64,000 nucleotides of DNA from Kitasatospora papulosa (GCF_000717245.1 NZ_JNYQ01000002.1:124001-188000), one strand, 5' to 3'. Positions 24,914 to 33,988 are shown, counted from the first letter of the stretch. Made by a program: numbers and translations. The notes: generated from the letters alone by a model not told the origin.

Positions 24914-26119
24914 TCAGAGCGCGCACCCCTGGCTGTCGACCTCCTGCGCGGAGGCCCTGCCCAGTTCGATGTCCTCGCGGATCTCGTCGGCCGTCAGCGC
25001 GTAACCCGTGTCCGGATCGTCGAGCGACTTGGCGAACACCACTCCGTACACCTTCCCGTCCGGAGTGAGCAGCGGGCCGCCGGAGTTGCCCTGCCGGACG
25101 GTCGCGAACAGCGAGTACACGTCGCGCCGCACGGTGCCCCGGTGGTAGATGTCCGGGCCGTTGGCATCGATGCGGCCCCGGATACGCGCGGATCGCACGT
25201 CGTAGGCACCGTTCTCCGGGAAGCCCGCGACGATGGCGCTGTCGCCGCTCCCCGCGTCCTTGTCCGCGTCGGTGAAGCGCAGCGGCTGGGCGTCCAGGTC
25301 CGGGACGTCCAGCACGGCGATGTCCCGCTGCCAGTCGTAGAGGACGACCTTGGCGTCGTACAGCCGGCCCTCGCCACCGATCTGGACCGTGGGTTCGTCG
25401 ACGCCGCCGACCACATGGGCGTTGGTCATCACCCGGCGGTCGGAGAAGACGAAACCGGTCCCTTCGAGGACCTTGCCGCAGCCGGGGGCCATCCCGACCA
25501 CCTTGACGATGGACTTCTTGGCGCGGGCGGCGACGGGGCTTCCGGCCAGCGCCGGATCCGGCGGCTCGACCTCGGTGATGGGCTCGTTGGCGAAGGGGCT
25601 GAAGACCTGCGGGAAGCCGTTCTGGGCGAGGACGGAGGAGAAGTCCGTGAACCAGTTGGAAGCCTGAGCGGGCATCACCCGGGACACCCCGAGCAGGACG
25701 GAGGAACTCCGGACCTCCTTGCCCAGCGTCGGCAGCGACGTCCCCGCCAGCGCCGATCCGATCAGCCACGCCACCAGGAGCATGGCCACCACGTTGACCA
25801 AGGAGCCGCCCGTGGCGTCCAGCGCGCGCGCCGGCGACCACGTGATGTACCGGCGGAGCTTGTTGCCGAGGTGGGTGGTGAACGCCTGCCCCACGGAGGC
25901 GCACACGATCACGATCACGACCGCGACGATGGCGGCGGTCGAGGAGACTTCTGATCCGTCGGTCGCCTTGTCCCAGATGGTCGGCAGCAGGTAGACGGCC
26001 ACGAGGCCACCGCCCACGAACCCGATCACGGACAGGATGCCGACGACGAAGCCCTGGCGGTACCCGATGACCGCGAACCACACGGCGCCGACGAGCAGCA
26101 GGATGTCCAGCACGTTCAC
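24914..26119 (-). CDS. MarP-family membrane-anchored serine protease (CvpA-like domain plus trypsin-like domain)
   Basis: 401 residues. Four N-terminal transmembrane segments (residues 3-20, 27-48, 60-80, 105-127) form the colicin-V-production-like domain. The periplasmic chymotrypsin-like domain has His235 (TNAHVVGG), Asp266 (QRDIAVLDV) and Ser346 (RQGNSGGPL). Cys214 and Cys399 match the disulfide pair of M. tuberculosis MarP, where the protease protects against acid and oxidative stress. Placement before a NUDIX gene and nth repeats the mycobacterial order. Confidence 0.94.
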   Translation of the reverse strand: MNVLDILLLVGAVWFAVIGYRQGFVVGILSVIGFVGGGLVAVYLLPTIWDKATDGSEVSSTAAIVAVVIVIVCASVGQAFTTHLGNKLRRYITWSPARALDATGGSLVNVVAMLLVAWLIGSALAGTSLPTLGKEVRSSSVLLGVSRVMPAQASNWFTDFSSVLAQNGFPQVFSPFANEPITEVEPPDPALAGSPVAARAKKSIVKVVGMAPGCGKVLEGTGFVFSDRRVMTNAHVVGGVDEPTVQIGGEGRLYDAKVVLYDWQRDIAVLDVPDLDAQPLRFTDADKDAGSGDSAIVAGFPENGAYDVRSARIRGRIDANGPDIYHRGTVRRDVYSLFATVRQGNSGGPLLTPDGKVYGVVFAKSLDDPDTGYALTADEIREDIELGRASAQEVDSQGCAL

Positions 26120-26210
26120 CGTCTATAGCCTCGCAGATTCGTCACCTGGCCCGTCCGGTTCGACGGGGTCCGGGCCAGGCCCGGAACAGCGCAGCACGGG
26201 AGTCAGCCTG

Positions 26211-26948
26211 TCATGCGCGCCAGTCGAGCGGCACCTGCCTGGTCCTGTCCCAGGGGCGTTCCCACCCGGCGTAGTGCACAATCCTGTCGATCACACCGGC
26301 TGTGAATCCCCAGACCAGCGCGGATTCGACCAGGAACGCGGGACCTGGATGGCCGCTCGGGTGGACGACCGTGACACGGTTGGCCGGATCCGTGAGATCC
26401 GCCACGGAGGCGGTGAAGACCCGGGCCGTCTCGGCGGGGTCGACGGCGCCCACCGGGCTCGGCGTCCGCCACCAGCCCAGGACGGGAGTGACGACGAAGC
26501 CGCTCACCGGGATGTAGAGCCGGGGCAGCACCCCGAAGAGCTGGACACCGCTCGGATCGAGTCCCGTCTCCTCCTCGGCCTCCCGCAGGGCGGCCCTGAG
26601 CGGTCCGGTGGTCATGTGGTCGCCGTCCTCGGGGTCGAGGGAGCCTCCGGGGAAGGACGGCTGGCCGGCGTGGGAGCGGAGGGAACCGGAACGCTCCATG
26701 AGGAGCAGCTCGGGGCCGCGCTCACCCTCGCCGAAGAGGATCAGGACGGCGGACTGCCGTCCGGCCCCGCTCTCGGGCGGCAGGAAACGGCTGAGCTGCT
26801 GCGCCTTCACGGTCCGCGAGGCCCTGGCAACGGGCTCGAGCCAGCCGGGCAGGCCGTGGGCGGTGACGGTGAGCGCGCCGTCGTGGGGCTCGCCCGTCCC
26901 GCTGCCCGCCGCGTCCCTCGCGGCCCGTGTGCTCTGTACGTGCGTCAT
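26211..26948 (-). CDS. NUDIX hydrolase, CoA-pyrophosphatase-like
   Basis: 245 residues from ATG 26948. The segment LLMERSGSLRSHAGQPSFPGGSLDPEDGD followed by LREAEEETGL is the NUDIX box with the upstream HxGQxxFPGG element seen in coenzyme A diphosphatases, with a 9-residue insertion in the box. It probably hydrolyses CoA or a related nucleoside diphosphate derivative. Ends 91 bp before the marP start on the same strand and begins 60 bp after nth. Confidence 0.87.
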   Translation of the reverse strand: MTHVQSTRAARDAAGSGTGEPHDGALTVTAHGLPGWLEPVARASRTVKAQQLSRFLPPESGAGRQSAVLILFGEGERGPELLLMERSGSLRSHAGQPSFPGGSLDPEDGDHMTTGPLRAALREAEEETGLDPSGVQLFGVLPRLYIPVSGFVVTPVLGWWRTPSPVGAVDPAETARVFTASVADLTDPANRVTVVHPSGHPGPAFLVESALVWGFTAGVIDRIVHYAGWERPWDRTRQVPLDWRA

Positions 26949-27007
26949 GGGCACCCCCGTCGTTCCAACGCCTGTCGTCGGCGATTTCGTTCCGCGCGGC
27001 CGGCCCT

Positions 27008-27973
27008 TCACCCGGCTCCCAGGGGCGGTGCGGGGCTGCCCGGGTAGTCCGGGGGCGGGCTCAGGCGCTGCCCAGGCCGGCCGCCCATCTCGTACTTCAG
27101 GAGCTTCTTCGCCTTCTCGGGATCGGTCTCCCCCTCCCCGTAGGCCGGGCAGAGGCCGGCGATCGGGCAGGCTCCGCAGGCCGGCTTGCGGGAGTGGCAG
27201 ATGCGGCGGCCGTGGAAGACGACGCGGTGGGAGAGCATCGTCCACTCGCTCTTCGGGAAGATCGCGGCGATCTCGGCCTCGACCTTCTCCGGATCCTCCT
27301 GCTCGGTCCACTTCCAGCGCCGGACCAAGCGGCCGAAGTGGGTGTCGACCGTGATGCCGGGCACGCCGAACGCGTTGCCGAGGACGACGTTGGCCGTCTT
27401 GCGCCCCACACCCGGCAGCTTCACGAGATCGGCCAGCCGGCCGGGGACCTCCCCGCCGAAATCGTCCCTCAGTGCGGCGGACAGCCCTATGAGGGACCGC
27501 GCCTTGGCCCGGAAGAAGCCGGTGGGCCGAATGATCTCCTCGAGCTTCTCGGGGACGGCGGCGGCCATGTCCTCGGGTGTCGGATAGGCCGCGAAGAGCG
27601 CCGGGGTGGTCTGGTTGACCCTCAGGTCGGTGGTCTGGGCGGAGAGGACCGTGGCCACCAGAAGCTCGAAGGGATTGCGGAAATCCAGCTCGGGGTGGGC
27701 GTACGGGTAGACCTCGGCGAGCTCGCGGTTGATCCTCCGGGCGCGACGGACCATCGCGAGGTGCGACTCCTGCTTCGCAGGCTTGGCCGGCCGCTTCGCG
27801 GGTGCGCCGGACCTCTTCCCGGGCCCGGCCGCCGCATTTCCCGCCGCCGCGCCTGTCGCGCGCTTTGCGGCTTTTTCCTTACTCCGTGCACCCTGTTCGC
27901 CCACAGCGGAATCCCTGTCTCCCGACACCCCATCAGCCCCCTCGGCCTGCGCTCTCACCGGCGTTCCGGACAC
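27008..27973 (-). CDS. nth: Endonuclease III (DNA glycosylase/AP lyase)
   Basis: About 321 residues from a GTG; the first ~70 residues are a Lys/Ala/Gly-rich extension and the true start may be internal. The helix-hairpin-helix LPGVGRKTANV contains catalytic Lys192, and VDTH supplies Asp210. The [4Fe-4S] cysteines are C259, C266, C269 and C275 (C-x6-C-x2-C-x5-C). Removes oxidised pyrimidines. Divergent from crp. Confidence 0.94.
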   Translation of the reverse strand: MSGTPVRAQAEGADGVSGDRDSAVGEQGARSKEKAAKRATGAAAGNAAAGPGKRSGAPAKRPAKPAKQESHLAMVRRARRINRELAEVYPYAHPELDFRNPFELLVATVLSAQTTDLRVNQTTPALFAAYPTPEDMAAAVPEKLEEIIRPTGFFRAKARSLIGLSAALRDDFGGEVPGRLADLVKLPGVGRKTANVVLGNAFGVPGITVDTHFGRLVRRWKWTEQEDPEKVEAEIAAIFPKSEWTMLSHRVVFHGRRICHSRKPACGACPIAGLCPAYGEGETDPEKAKKLLKYEMGGRPGQRLSPPPDYPGSPAPPLGAG

Positions 27974-28079
27974 CCGGCCAGCCTAGAGCCAGGGGCTGAC
28001 ATCCGCCCCGGTCACCATGCGTCCACGCCCGATCGGCCCCCTGCCGTAGGGTCCGGCACGCCCGTGCGTCAAACTGGTT

Positions 28080-28095
28080 TGTGATCGATCGCACT
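28080..28095 (+). promoter_or_regulatory. Crp-box-like site upstream of crp
   Basis: TGTGA-TCGATC-GCACT resembles the actinobacterial/enteric Crp consensus TGTGA-N6-TCACA in 8 of 10 positions. It lies 63-78 bp before the crp start and between the divergent nth and crp genes. Confidence 0.5.
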
Positions 28096-28157
28096 GTTTT
28101 ACCGTCCGGCATCATGGAAACGACGCTTCCCTGAACAGGCCGACAAGGAGAGAACTC

Positions 28158-28832
28158 GTGGACGACGTTCTGCGGCGCGCCCCGCTTTTCGCGGCGCTCG
28201 ATGACGAGCAGGCCGCGGAGCTCCGCGCCTCGATGAGTGAGGTGACCCTCGCACGCGGCGACGCGTTGTTCCACGAGGGGGACCCGGGCGACCGCCTGTA
28301 CGTGGTCACCGAGGGCAAGGTGAAGCTCCACCGCACGTCCCCCGACGGGCGGGAGAACATGCTGGCCGTACTCGGCCCCGGCGAGCTGATCGGGGAGCTG
28401 TCGCTCTTCGACCCGGGCCCGCGCACCGCGACCGCGACCGCGCTCACCGAGGTCAAGCTCCTCGGGCTCGGCCACGGAGACCTCCAGCCGTGGCTGAACG
28501 CGCGACCCGAGGTGGCCACCGCCCTGCTGCGCGCCGTCGCCCGGCGCCTGCGCAAGACGAACGACCAGATGTCCGACCTGGTCTTCTCCGATGTGCCGGG
28601 ACGCGTCGCCCGCGCGCTCCTCGACCTGTCGCGCCGCTTCGGTGTGCAGTCGGAGGAGGGCATCCACGTCGTGCACGACCTGACCCAGGAAGAGCTGGCC
28701 CAGTTGGTCGGCGCCTCCCGTGAGACGGTCAACAAGGCGCTCGCGGACTTCGCCGGCCGCGGCTGGCTGCGGCTCGAGGCCCGCGCCGTGATCCTGCTGG
28801 ACGTGGAGCGACTGGCGAAGCGCTCCCGCTGA
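28158..28832 (+). CDS. crp: Crp/Fnr family transcriptional regulator
   Basis: 224 residues from GTG 28158, after AAGGAGAGAA. N-terminal cyclic-nucleotide-binding fold (LFHEGDPGDRLYVVTEGKVKL; GELIGELSLFDPGPRTATATA is the phosphate-binding cassette). C-terminal winged helix LTQEELAQLVGASRETVNKALADF with the SRETVNK recognition helix typical of Crp. In S. coelicolor Crp affects germination, development and antibiotic synthesis. Ends at a bidirectional terminator. Confidence 0.96.
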   Translation: MDDVLRRAPLFAALDDEQAAELRASMSEVTLARGDALFHEGDPGDRLYVVTEGKVKLHRTSPDGRENMLAVLGPGELIGELSLFDPGPRTATATALTEVKLLGLGHGDLQPWLNARPEVATALLRAVARRLRKTNDQMSDLVFSDVPGRVARALLDLSRRFGVQSEEGIHVVHDLTQEELAQLVGASRETVNKALADFAGRGWLRLEARAVILLDVERLAKRSR

Positions 28833-28894
28833 CCGGCACCGTGCGAGCGGCCGCCGTGCGGCCGTGACCGGCCGCCGACAGGCTCAGCCGTCGA

Positions 28895-28922
28895 AAAGGC
28901 CCCACCGCCCGGTGGGGCCTTT
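28895..28922. terminator. Bidirectional terminator between crp and the MBL gene
   Basis: AAAGGCCCCACC and GGTGGGGCCTTT pair around a 4-base loop, with A and T runs on both sides so it works for both convergent genes. Confidence 0.88.
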
Positions 28923-28948
28923 CGCGTGCGCACGGCCGCCGGGCCGGA

Positions 28949-29779
28949 TCAGATCAGGCCGTGTTCGGTCAGGTACTCCATCTGCGCCCGTACCGAGAGC
29001 TCCGCCGCAGGCCGGAGGGAACGGTCGACATCCGCGTACACCGCCGCCACGACCTCGGCGGGGGTCCGGTGACCCGCCTCCACGGCCGTCTCGACCTGGG
29101 CCAGGCGGTGGGCGCGGTGGGCGAGGTAGAACTCGACAGCGCCCTGTGCGTCCTCCAGCACCGGCCCGTGGCCCGGGAGCACCGTGTGCACCCCGTCGTC
29201 GACCGTCAGCGAACGCAGCCGCCGCAGGGTGTCCAGGTAGTCGCCGAGGCGGCCGTCCGGGTGGGCGACGACCGTGGTGCCGCGCCCGAGGATCGTGTCG
29301 CCCGTCAGCACGGCCCGGTCGGCGGGCAGATGGAAGGAGAGCGAGTCCGCGGTGTGCCCCGGCGTGGGGACCACCCGGAGTTCGAGCCCGCCGGTGGTGA
29401 TCACGTCGCCTGCCGTGAGCCCCTCGTCGCCCAGGCGCAGTGCCACGTCCAGGGCCCGCACCTTCGTCCGCGTGAGTTCGGCGAAGCGGGAGGCGCCCTC
29501 CGCGTGGTCGGGGTGCCCATGGGTGAGCAGCGTGAGCCCGACGCGCCGGCCCGCCTTCTCCACGGTCTCGACGACGGCCCGCAGATGTGACTCGTCGAGC
29601 GGCCCCGGGTCGATCACGACCGCGAGGTCGGAGCCCGGTTCCGCGACGATCCAGGTGTTCGTGCCGTCCAGCGTCATCGCCGAGGCGTTCGGCGCCAGGA
29701 CGTTGACCGTACGGGCGGTGGCGGGCCCGGAGAGGACCTCGCCGCGGGGCTGCCCGGGCAGTGCGGCCGCGTCGCTCAT
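28949..29779 (-). CDS. MBL-fold metallo-hydrolase
   Basis: 276 residues. Metal motif THGHPDH (His87, His89, Asp91, His92), then PTPGHTADSLSF, LTGDTILGRG and LPGHGP supply the remaining ligands. C-terminal helical tail resembles LACTB2-like members (VYADVDRSLRPAAELSVRAQMEYL). Glyoxalase-II-like hydrolase or RNase of unknown substrate. Start overlaps the upstream NUDIX stop (ATGA), so the two are coupled. Confidence 0.9.
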   Translation of the reverse strand: MSDAAALPGQPRGEVLSGPATARTVNVLAPNASAMTLDGTNTWIVAEPGSDLAVVIDPGPLDESHLRAVVETVEKAGRRVGLTLLTHGHPDHAEGASRFAELTRTKVRALDVALRLGDEGLTAGDVITTGGLELRVVPTPGHTADSLSFHLPADRAVLTGDTILGRGTTVVAHPDGRLGDYLDTLRRLRSLTVDDGVHTVLPGHGPVLEDAQGAVEFYLAHRAHRLAQVETAVEAGHRTPAEVVAAVYADVDRSLRPAAELSVRAQMEYLTEHGLI

Positions 29780-30702
29780 GCGGGGCTCCCGTCCGTGCCG
29801 TCGTCCGCGGCGGGAGCGGTGGAGCCACCGGCCGCGGGGACGTGCTTGGTGAACTCGTCGTGCCCGGGCCAGCTCAGCACCAGTTCGTCGCCCTCCATAC
29901 GGGCCTCAGCCAGCACGGGGACGAGGCTCTGGGAATCCGCCGCCTCCAGCGCCTTTGAAGCCGTCCCGTACGGCCTCAGCGCCCGCAGGGTGGCCACGGT
30001 GGGCGGCATCATCAGCAGTTCGCCCCGGTCGTAGCCGTCGGCGGCGTCGCCGGGCCGGATCCACACCGTCCGGTCCGCCTCGGTGGACACGTTCCGGGTG
30101 CGCTGTCCCTCCGGGAGCACGGCCACGAAGAACCAGGTGTCGTAGCGCCGCGGTTCGAACGCCGGAGTGATCCAGCGTGCCCACGCGGCCAGCAGGTCGG
30201 AGCGCAGCACCAGGCCACGGCGGTCCAGGAACCCGGCGAAGGACAGATCCCGGGCGACGAGCGCCTCCCGGTCGGCCTCCCAGTCCGCACCCGTGGTGTC
30301 GCTCACGACGGTGTCGGCGCTCGGCCCGGCGAGCAGGACGCCCGCCTCCTCGTACGTCTCACGGACCGCCGCGCAGACGACGGCCTGCGCCTCCGCGGGC
30401 GTGGCGACCCCCAGACGGTCGGCCCAGATCTCCAGGGACGGCCCCGCCCAGCCCACGAGGTGGTCGTCGTCCCGCGGGTCCACCCCGCCACCCGGATAGG
30501 CGTACGCGCCCCCGGCAAAAGCCATGGAGGTCCGCCGGCGCAGCATGTGGACACAAGGGCCGACGGCTCCCGGCTCCGAGGGGTCGTCCCGCAGCAGCAT
30601 CACCGTGGCCGCGCGCCTGGGGGTCACGGCCGTCAGCTCGCCGCTGTCGAGGGCCCGGATCCGGGCCGGCCATTCCGGTGGGTACCACTGACCGTTGGGC
30701 AT
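29776..30702 (-). CDS. NUDIX hydrolase (NUDT19-like)
   Basis: 308 residues. FAGGAYAYPGGGVDPRDDD ... VCAAVRETYEEAGVLL is a NUDIX box with a long insertion, as in NUDT19/YfcD-like CoA-type enzymes. The N-terminal PRRAATVMLLRD strand precedes it. The C-terminal domain after residue 170 (EPRRYDTWFFVAVLPEGQ) is typical of this subgroup. Substrate unknown. Coupled to the downstream MBL-fold gene. Confidence 0.85.
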   Translation of the reverse strand: MPNGQWYPPEWPARIRALDSGELTAVTPRRAATVMLLRDDPSEPGAVGPCVHMLRRRTSMAFAGGAYAYPGGGVDPRDDDHLVGWAGPSLEIWADRLGVATPAEAQAVVCAAVRETYEEAGVLLAGPSADTVVSDTTGADWEADREALVARDLSFAGFLDRRGLVLRSDLLAAWARWITPAFEPRRYDTWFFVAVLPEGQRTRNVSTEADRTVWIRPGDAADGYDRGELLMMPPTVATLRALRPYGTASKALEAADSQSLVPVLAEARMEGDELVLSWPGHDEFTKHVPAAGGSTAPAADDGTDGSPA

Positions 30703-30774
30703 GGCCGGAGGCTATCCGGAACCGAGCCGATGTTCGAGGGGTCCCCGACTCGATGCCTGCCCCGTACATACAAA

Positions 30775-30804
30775 ATCCCGCCCGGTCGCGGGACCGGGCG
30801 GGAT
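30775..30804 (-). terminator. Terminator of the DUF4177-RidA transcript
   Basis: ATCCCGCCCGGTC (30775-30787) and GACCGGGCGGGAT (30792-30804) form a 13-bp stem with loop GCGG; on the minus strand TTTTG follows, a true intrinsic terminator shape. Confidence 0.88.
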
Positions 30805-30819
30805 CAGGGACGTACGGGA

Positions 30820-31290
30820 TCAGGCGTCGACGAGCTCCACCTGGACCTCGACCTCCACCGGGGCGTCCAGCGGCAGCACCGCGACGCCCACGGCGCTGCG
30901 GGCGTGCACGCCCTTGTCGCCCAGGACCGCCCCCAGCAGCTCGCTGGCGCCGTTGACGACCCCCGGCTGCCCGGTGAAGTCCGAGGCGGAGGCGACGAAG
31001 CCCACCACCTTCACGACCCGGGCGATCCGGTCCAGGTCACCGGCGACGGACTTCACCGCCGCCAGTGCGTTCAGCGCACAGGTCTTGGCGAGCTCCTTGG
31101 CCTCGTCCGCCGTGACCTCGGCGCCGACCTTGCCGGTCACCGCGAGTTTGCCGTCCACCATCGGGAGCTGGCCCGAGGTGTATACGTACACCCCGGACCG
31201 CACGGCCGGCTGGTAGGAGGCCAGCGGCGGTACGACGTCCGGGAGCGTCAGGCCGAGCTCGGCGAGCTTCGCCTCGACGGCGCCCGCCAC
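30820..31290 (-). CDS. RidA (YjgF/YER057c/UK114) family enamine/imine deaminase
   Basis: 156 residues from GTG 31290, whose first base is the last base of the upstream TAG stop. Features: YVYTSGQLPMVDGKLAVTGKVG, then CALNALAAVKSVAGDLDRIARVVKVVGFVAS and VGVAVLPLDAPVEVEVQVEL. This is the longer Rv3678c-like RidA subgroup; the canonical Arg of R-x-x-V-x-V is not obvious, so deaminase activity on 2-aminoacrylate is less certain. Coupled to the small DUF4177 gene. Confidence 0.87.
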   Translation of the reverse strand: MAGAVEAKLAELGLTLPDVVPPLASYQPAVRSGVYVYTSGQLPMVDGKLAVTGKVGAEVTADEAKELAKTCALNALAAVKSVAGDLDRIARVVKVVGFVASASDFTGQPGVVNGASELLGAVLGDKGVHARSAVGVAVLPLDAPVEVEVQVELVDA

Positions 31291-31448
31291 TACGGCTTCA
31301 CCCGCTTCAGGTAGGCCACGAGCTGCTCGGGGTTGTTCGGGCCGGGAACGACCTGGACCAGCTCCCAGCCGTCCTCGCCCCAGGTGTCCAGAATCTGCTT
31401 GGTCGCGTGCACGAGAAGGGGCACGGTCGCGTATTCCCACTTGGTCAT
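31290..31448 (-). CDS. DUF4177 mini-protein
   Basis: 52 residues: MTKWEYATVPLLV, then WGEDGWELVQVVPG and AYLKRVKP, the DUF4177 pattern (WEY ... GWELV). TACAGT stands 7 bases before the ATG and there is no Shine-Dalgarno, so translation is probably leaderless. Overlaps the RidA start by one base. Function unknown; conserved between RidA and the ArsA pair. Confidence 0.85.
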   Translation of the reverse strand: MTKWEYATVPLLVHATKQILDTWGEDGWELVQVVPGPNNPEQLVAYLKRVKP

Positions 31449-31520
31449 GGAGCCGACTGTAATGCCTGGCACACACGGCCTCGTGCGTAGGCTGCCCGCC
31501 GACTGGTTAGGCTCGAAGGC

Positions 31521-32558
31521 GTGAGCAGGTTCCAGGTCGTCAGCGGCAAGGGCGGGACCGGTAAGACCACGGTCGCCGCCGCACTCGCGCTCGCCCTCGC
31601 GACCGAGGGCAGGCGCACGCTCCTCGTCGAGGTCGAGGGCAGGCAGGGCATCGCCCAGCTCTTCGAGTCCGATGCCCTCCCCTACGAGGAACGCAGGATC
31701 GCCGTGGCCCCCGGCGGCGGCGAGGTCCACGCGCTGGCGATCGACGCCGAGCGCGCCCTCCTGGACTACCTGCAGATGTTCTACAAGCTGGGCAGCGCGG
31801 GCCGGGCGCTGAAGAAGCTCGGCGCGATCGACTTCGCGACCACCATCGCACCGGGCGTCCGGGACGTCCTGCTCACCGGCAAGGCGTGCGAGGCCGTGCG
31901 CCGCAAGGACAAGCAGGGAAGGTTCGTCTACGACTACGTGATCATGGACGCACCCCCCACCGGCCGCATCACCCGCTTCCTCAACGTGAACGACGAGGTT
32001 GCGGGACTGGCCCGGATCGGCCCGATACACAATCAGGCGCAGGCCGTGATGCGCGTGCTCAAGTCCCCCGAGACCGCGGTCCACCTGGTGACGCTCCTGG
32101 AGGAGATGCCGGTCCAGGAGACCGCCGACGGCATCGCCGAGCTGCGGGCCGCCGAACTGCCCGTGGGCCGGGTCGTGGTGAACATGGTCCGGCCCCACCT
32201 GCTGGACGAGGACGCGCTGCGCACCGCTTCGGGGGGCCGCCGCAAGGAGATCGCGAAGACGCTCACCCGGGCCGGGGTCAAGGGTTCCGCGGCGCTGGTC
32301 CGACCGCTCGTGGAGCAGGCCGCCGAGCACGCCCAGCGGGTCGGCCTGGAACGCGAGCAGCGCGCGGTGCTGGCGGGACTCGGGCTGCCCCTGGCCGAGC
32401 TCCCCCTGATCAGCGAGGGAGTGACTCCGGCGGCACTGAACGAGCTGGCGGAGGAGTTCCGCAAACAAGGGGTCGGCGACGAGAGCGCGGACGCGGCGGG
32501 GCAGACGCCCGGAGGCGGGAACCGGCGCGGCTCCGCAGGAGGGGTGGTGGGGTCATGA
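31521..32558 (+). CDS. ArsA/Get3-like ATPase, first of a pair (Rv3679/BagA type)
   Basis: 345 residues from GTG 31521, with TAGGCT 7 bases upstream (leaderless pattern). Walker A VSGKGGTGKTTVAA includes the signature lysine used across the dimer in Get3-type ATPases; Walker B-like YVIMDAPPTGRITRFL. The M. tuberculosis pair Rv3679-Rv3680 forms a complex implicated in metabolism of carbon sources and reactive compounds. The last ~25 residues are low-complexity Gly/Ala. Stop overlaps the next start (ATGA). Confidence 0.92.
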   Translation: MSRFQVVSGKGGTGKTTVAAALALALATEGRRTLLVEVEGRQGIAQLFESDALPYEERRIAVAPGGGEVHALAIDAERALLDYLQMFYKLGSAGRALKKLGAIDFATTIAPGVRDVLLTGKACEAVRRKDKQGRFVYDYVIMDAPPTGRITRFLNVNDEVAGLARIGPIHNQAQAVMRVLKSPETAVHLVTLLEEMPVQETADGIAELRAAELPVGRVVVNMVRPHLLDEDALRTASGGRRKEIAKTLTRAGVKGSAALVRPLVEQAAEHAQRVGLEREQRAVLAGLGLPLAELPLISEGVTPAALNELAEEFRKQGVGDESADAAGQTPGGGNRRGSAGGVVGS

Positions 32559-33988
32559 CACCGATCACGGACGTCATGCCGGGGCTGGAGACGGACGCGC
32601 TCCTGGACGACCCCGGCATCCGCATCGTCGTGTGCTGCGGTTCCGGTGGCGTGGGCAAGACCACGACCGCGGCCGCACTCGGGGTGCGGGCGGCCGAGCG
32701 GGGCCGCAAGGTCGTCGTCCTCACCATCGACCCGGCCCGCCGGCTCGCCCAGTCCATGGGCATCGACCGGCTGGACAACGTCCCGCGCCGGGTCGAGGGC
32801 ATCGAGGGCGAGGGCGAGCTGCACGCCATGATGCTCGACATGAAGCGCACCTTCGACGAGACCGTCGAGGCGCACACGGATGCCGAGCGGGCCCGCGCGA
32901 TCCTGGAGAACCCCTTCTACCAGTCGCTGTCGGCCGGGTTCGCGGGCACGCAGGAGTACATGGCGATGGAGAAGCTCGGGCAGCTGCGGGCCCGGGACGA
33001 ATGGGACCTGATCGTCGTGGACACCCCTCCGTCCCGCTCCGCGCTGGACTTCCTGGACGCGCCGAAACGTCTCGGCTCCTTCCTGGACGGAAAGTTCATC
33101 CGACTGCTGATCGCACCGGCGAAGATCGGCGGACGGGCAGGGATGAAGTTCCTCAACGTCGGCATGTCGATGATGACGGGGACGCTCGGGAAGCTGCTCG
33201 GCGGTCAGTTCCTTCGTGACGTGCAGACCTTCGTCGCGGCCATGGACTCCATGTTCGGCGGATTCCGTACCCGGGCCGACGCCACGTACAAGCTGCTGCA
33301 GGCGCCCGGTACGGCGTTCCTCGTGGTGGCGACGCCGGAACGGGACGCGCTGCGCGAGGCGGCGTACTTCGTGGAGCGGCTGGCCGCCGAGGAGATGCCG
33401 CTCGCCGGCCTGGTCCTCAACCGGGTGCACGGCAGTGAGGCGGCGAGGCTCTCCGAGGAGCGGGCGCTGGCGGCAGCAGAAAATCTTGAAGCCGTCGGCA
33501 TTGTGGATCAGACCGCAGGGAAGGCTGGCCTTGGTGACCCGGCGGACCCGGTGGCCGCCACCTCTCCCGAAGCCCCGGAGTCGCGCCTCTCCCCCGAGCG
33601 CAGCAACGACCCCGCACCCGAGCCGCCCCAGCAGGAGCCGCCCTCGCACGACCGGACGTCGCGCAGCCCAGAGCCGCACAGCAGTGGCCGTAAGTCGGCC
33701 AACCTTTCCGTGCCGCCGACACAGACGGAGGCGGACACCGATGTCGCGTCCGTCGCGGACGAGACGTCCGCGGACGTGTCCGTCGAGCAGCTGACCGCGG
33801 GCCTGCTGCGACTGCACGCCGAGCGGATGCAGGTCGTGGCGCGTGAGCAGCACACGCGCGACCGGTTCACCGCGCACCACCCCGAGGTCCCTGTGACCGA
33901 GGTGGCCGCGCTGCCCGGTGACGTGCACGACCTCTCGGGCCTCAGGGCCGTCGGAGAGCTGCTGGCGACCGGCTCCGCCCAGGCCTGA
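32555..33988 (+). CDS. ArsA/Get3-like ATPase, second of a pair (Rv3680/BagB type)
   Basis: 477 residues. Walker A is CCGSGGVGKTTTAA: the signature lysine is replaced by Ser, unlike the first ATPase. LTIDPARRLAQSMG is the switch I region and LIVVDTPPSRSALDFLDAP the switch II region. Residues ~340-410 form a long Pro/Ser/Glu-rich insertion, before a conserved C-terminal helix (EQLTAGLLRLHAERMQVVAREQHTRDRFTAHHPEVPVTEVAALPGDVHDL). Likely heterodimer with the upstream protein. Convergent with wblA. Confidence 0.92.
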   Translation: MTPITDVMPGLETDALLDDPGIRIVVCCGSGGVGKTTTAAALGVRAAERGRKVVVLTIDPARRLAQSMGIDRLDNVPRRVEGIEGEGELHAMMLDMKRTFDETVEAHTDAERARAILENPFYQSLSAGFAGTQEYMAMEKLGQLRARDEWDLIVVDTPPSRSALDFLDAPKRLGSFLDGKFIRLLIAPAKIGGRAGMKFLNVGMSMMTGTLGKLLGGQFLRDVQTFVAAMDSMFGGFRTRADATYKLLQAPGTAFLVVATPERDALREAAYFVERLAAEEMPLAGLVLNRVHGSEAARLSEERALAAAENLEAVGIVDQTAGKAGLGDPADPVAATSPEAPESRLSPERSNDPAPEPPQQEPPSHDRTSRSPEPHSSGRKSANLSVPPTQTEADTDVASVADETSADVSVEQLTAGLLRLHAERMQVVAREQHTRDRFTAHHPEVPVTEVAALPGDVHDLSGLRAVGELLATGSAQA

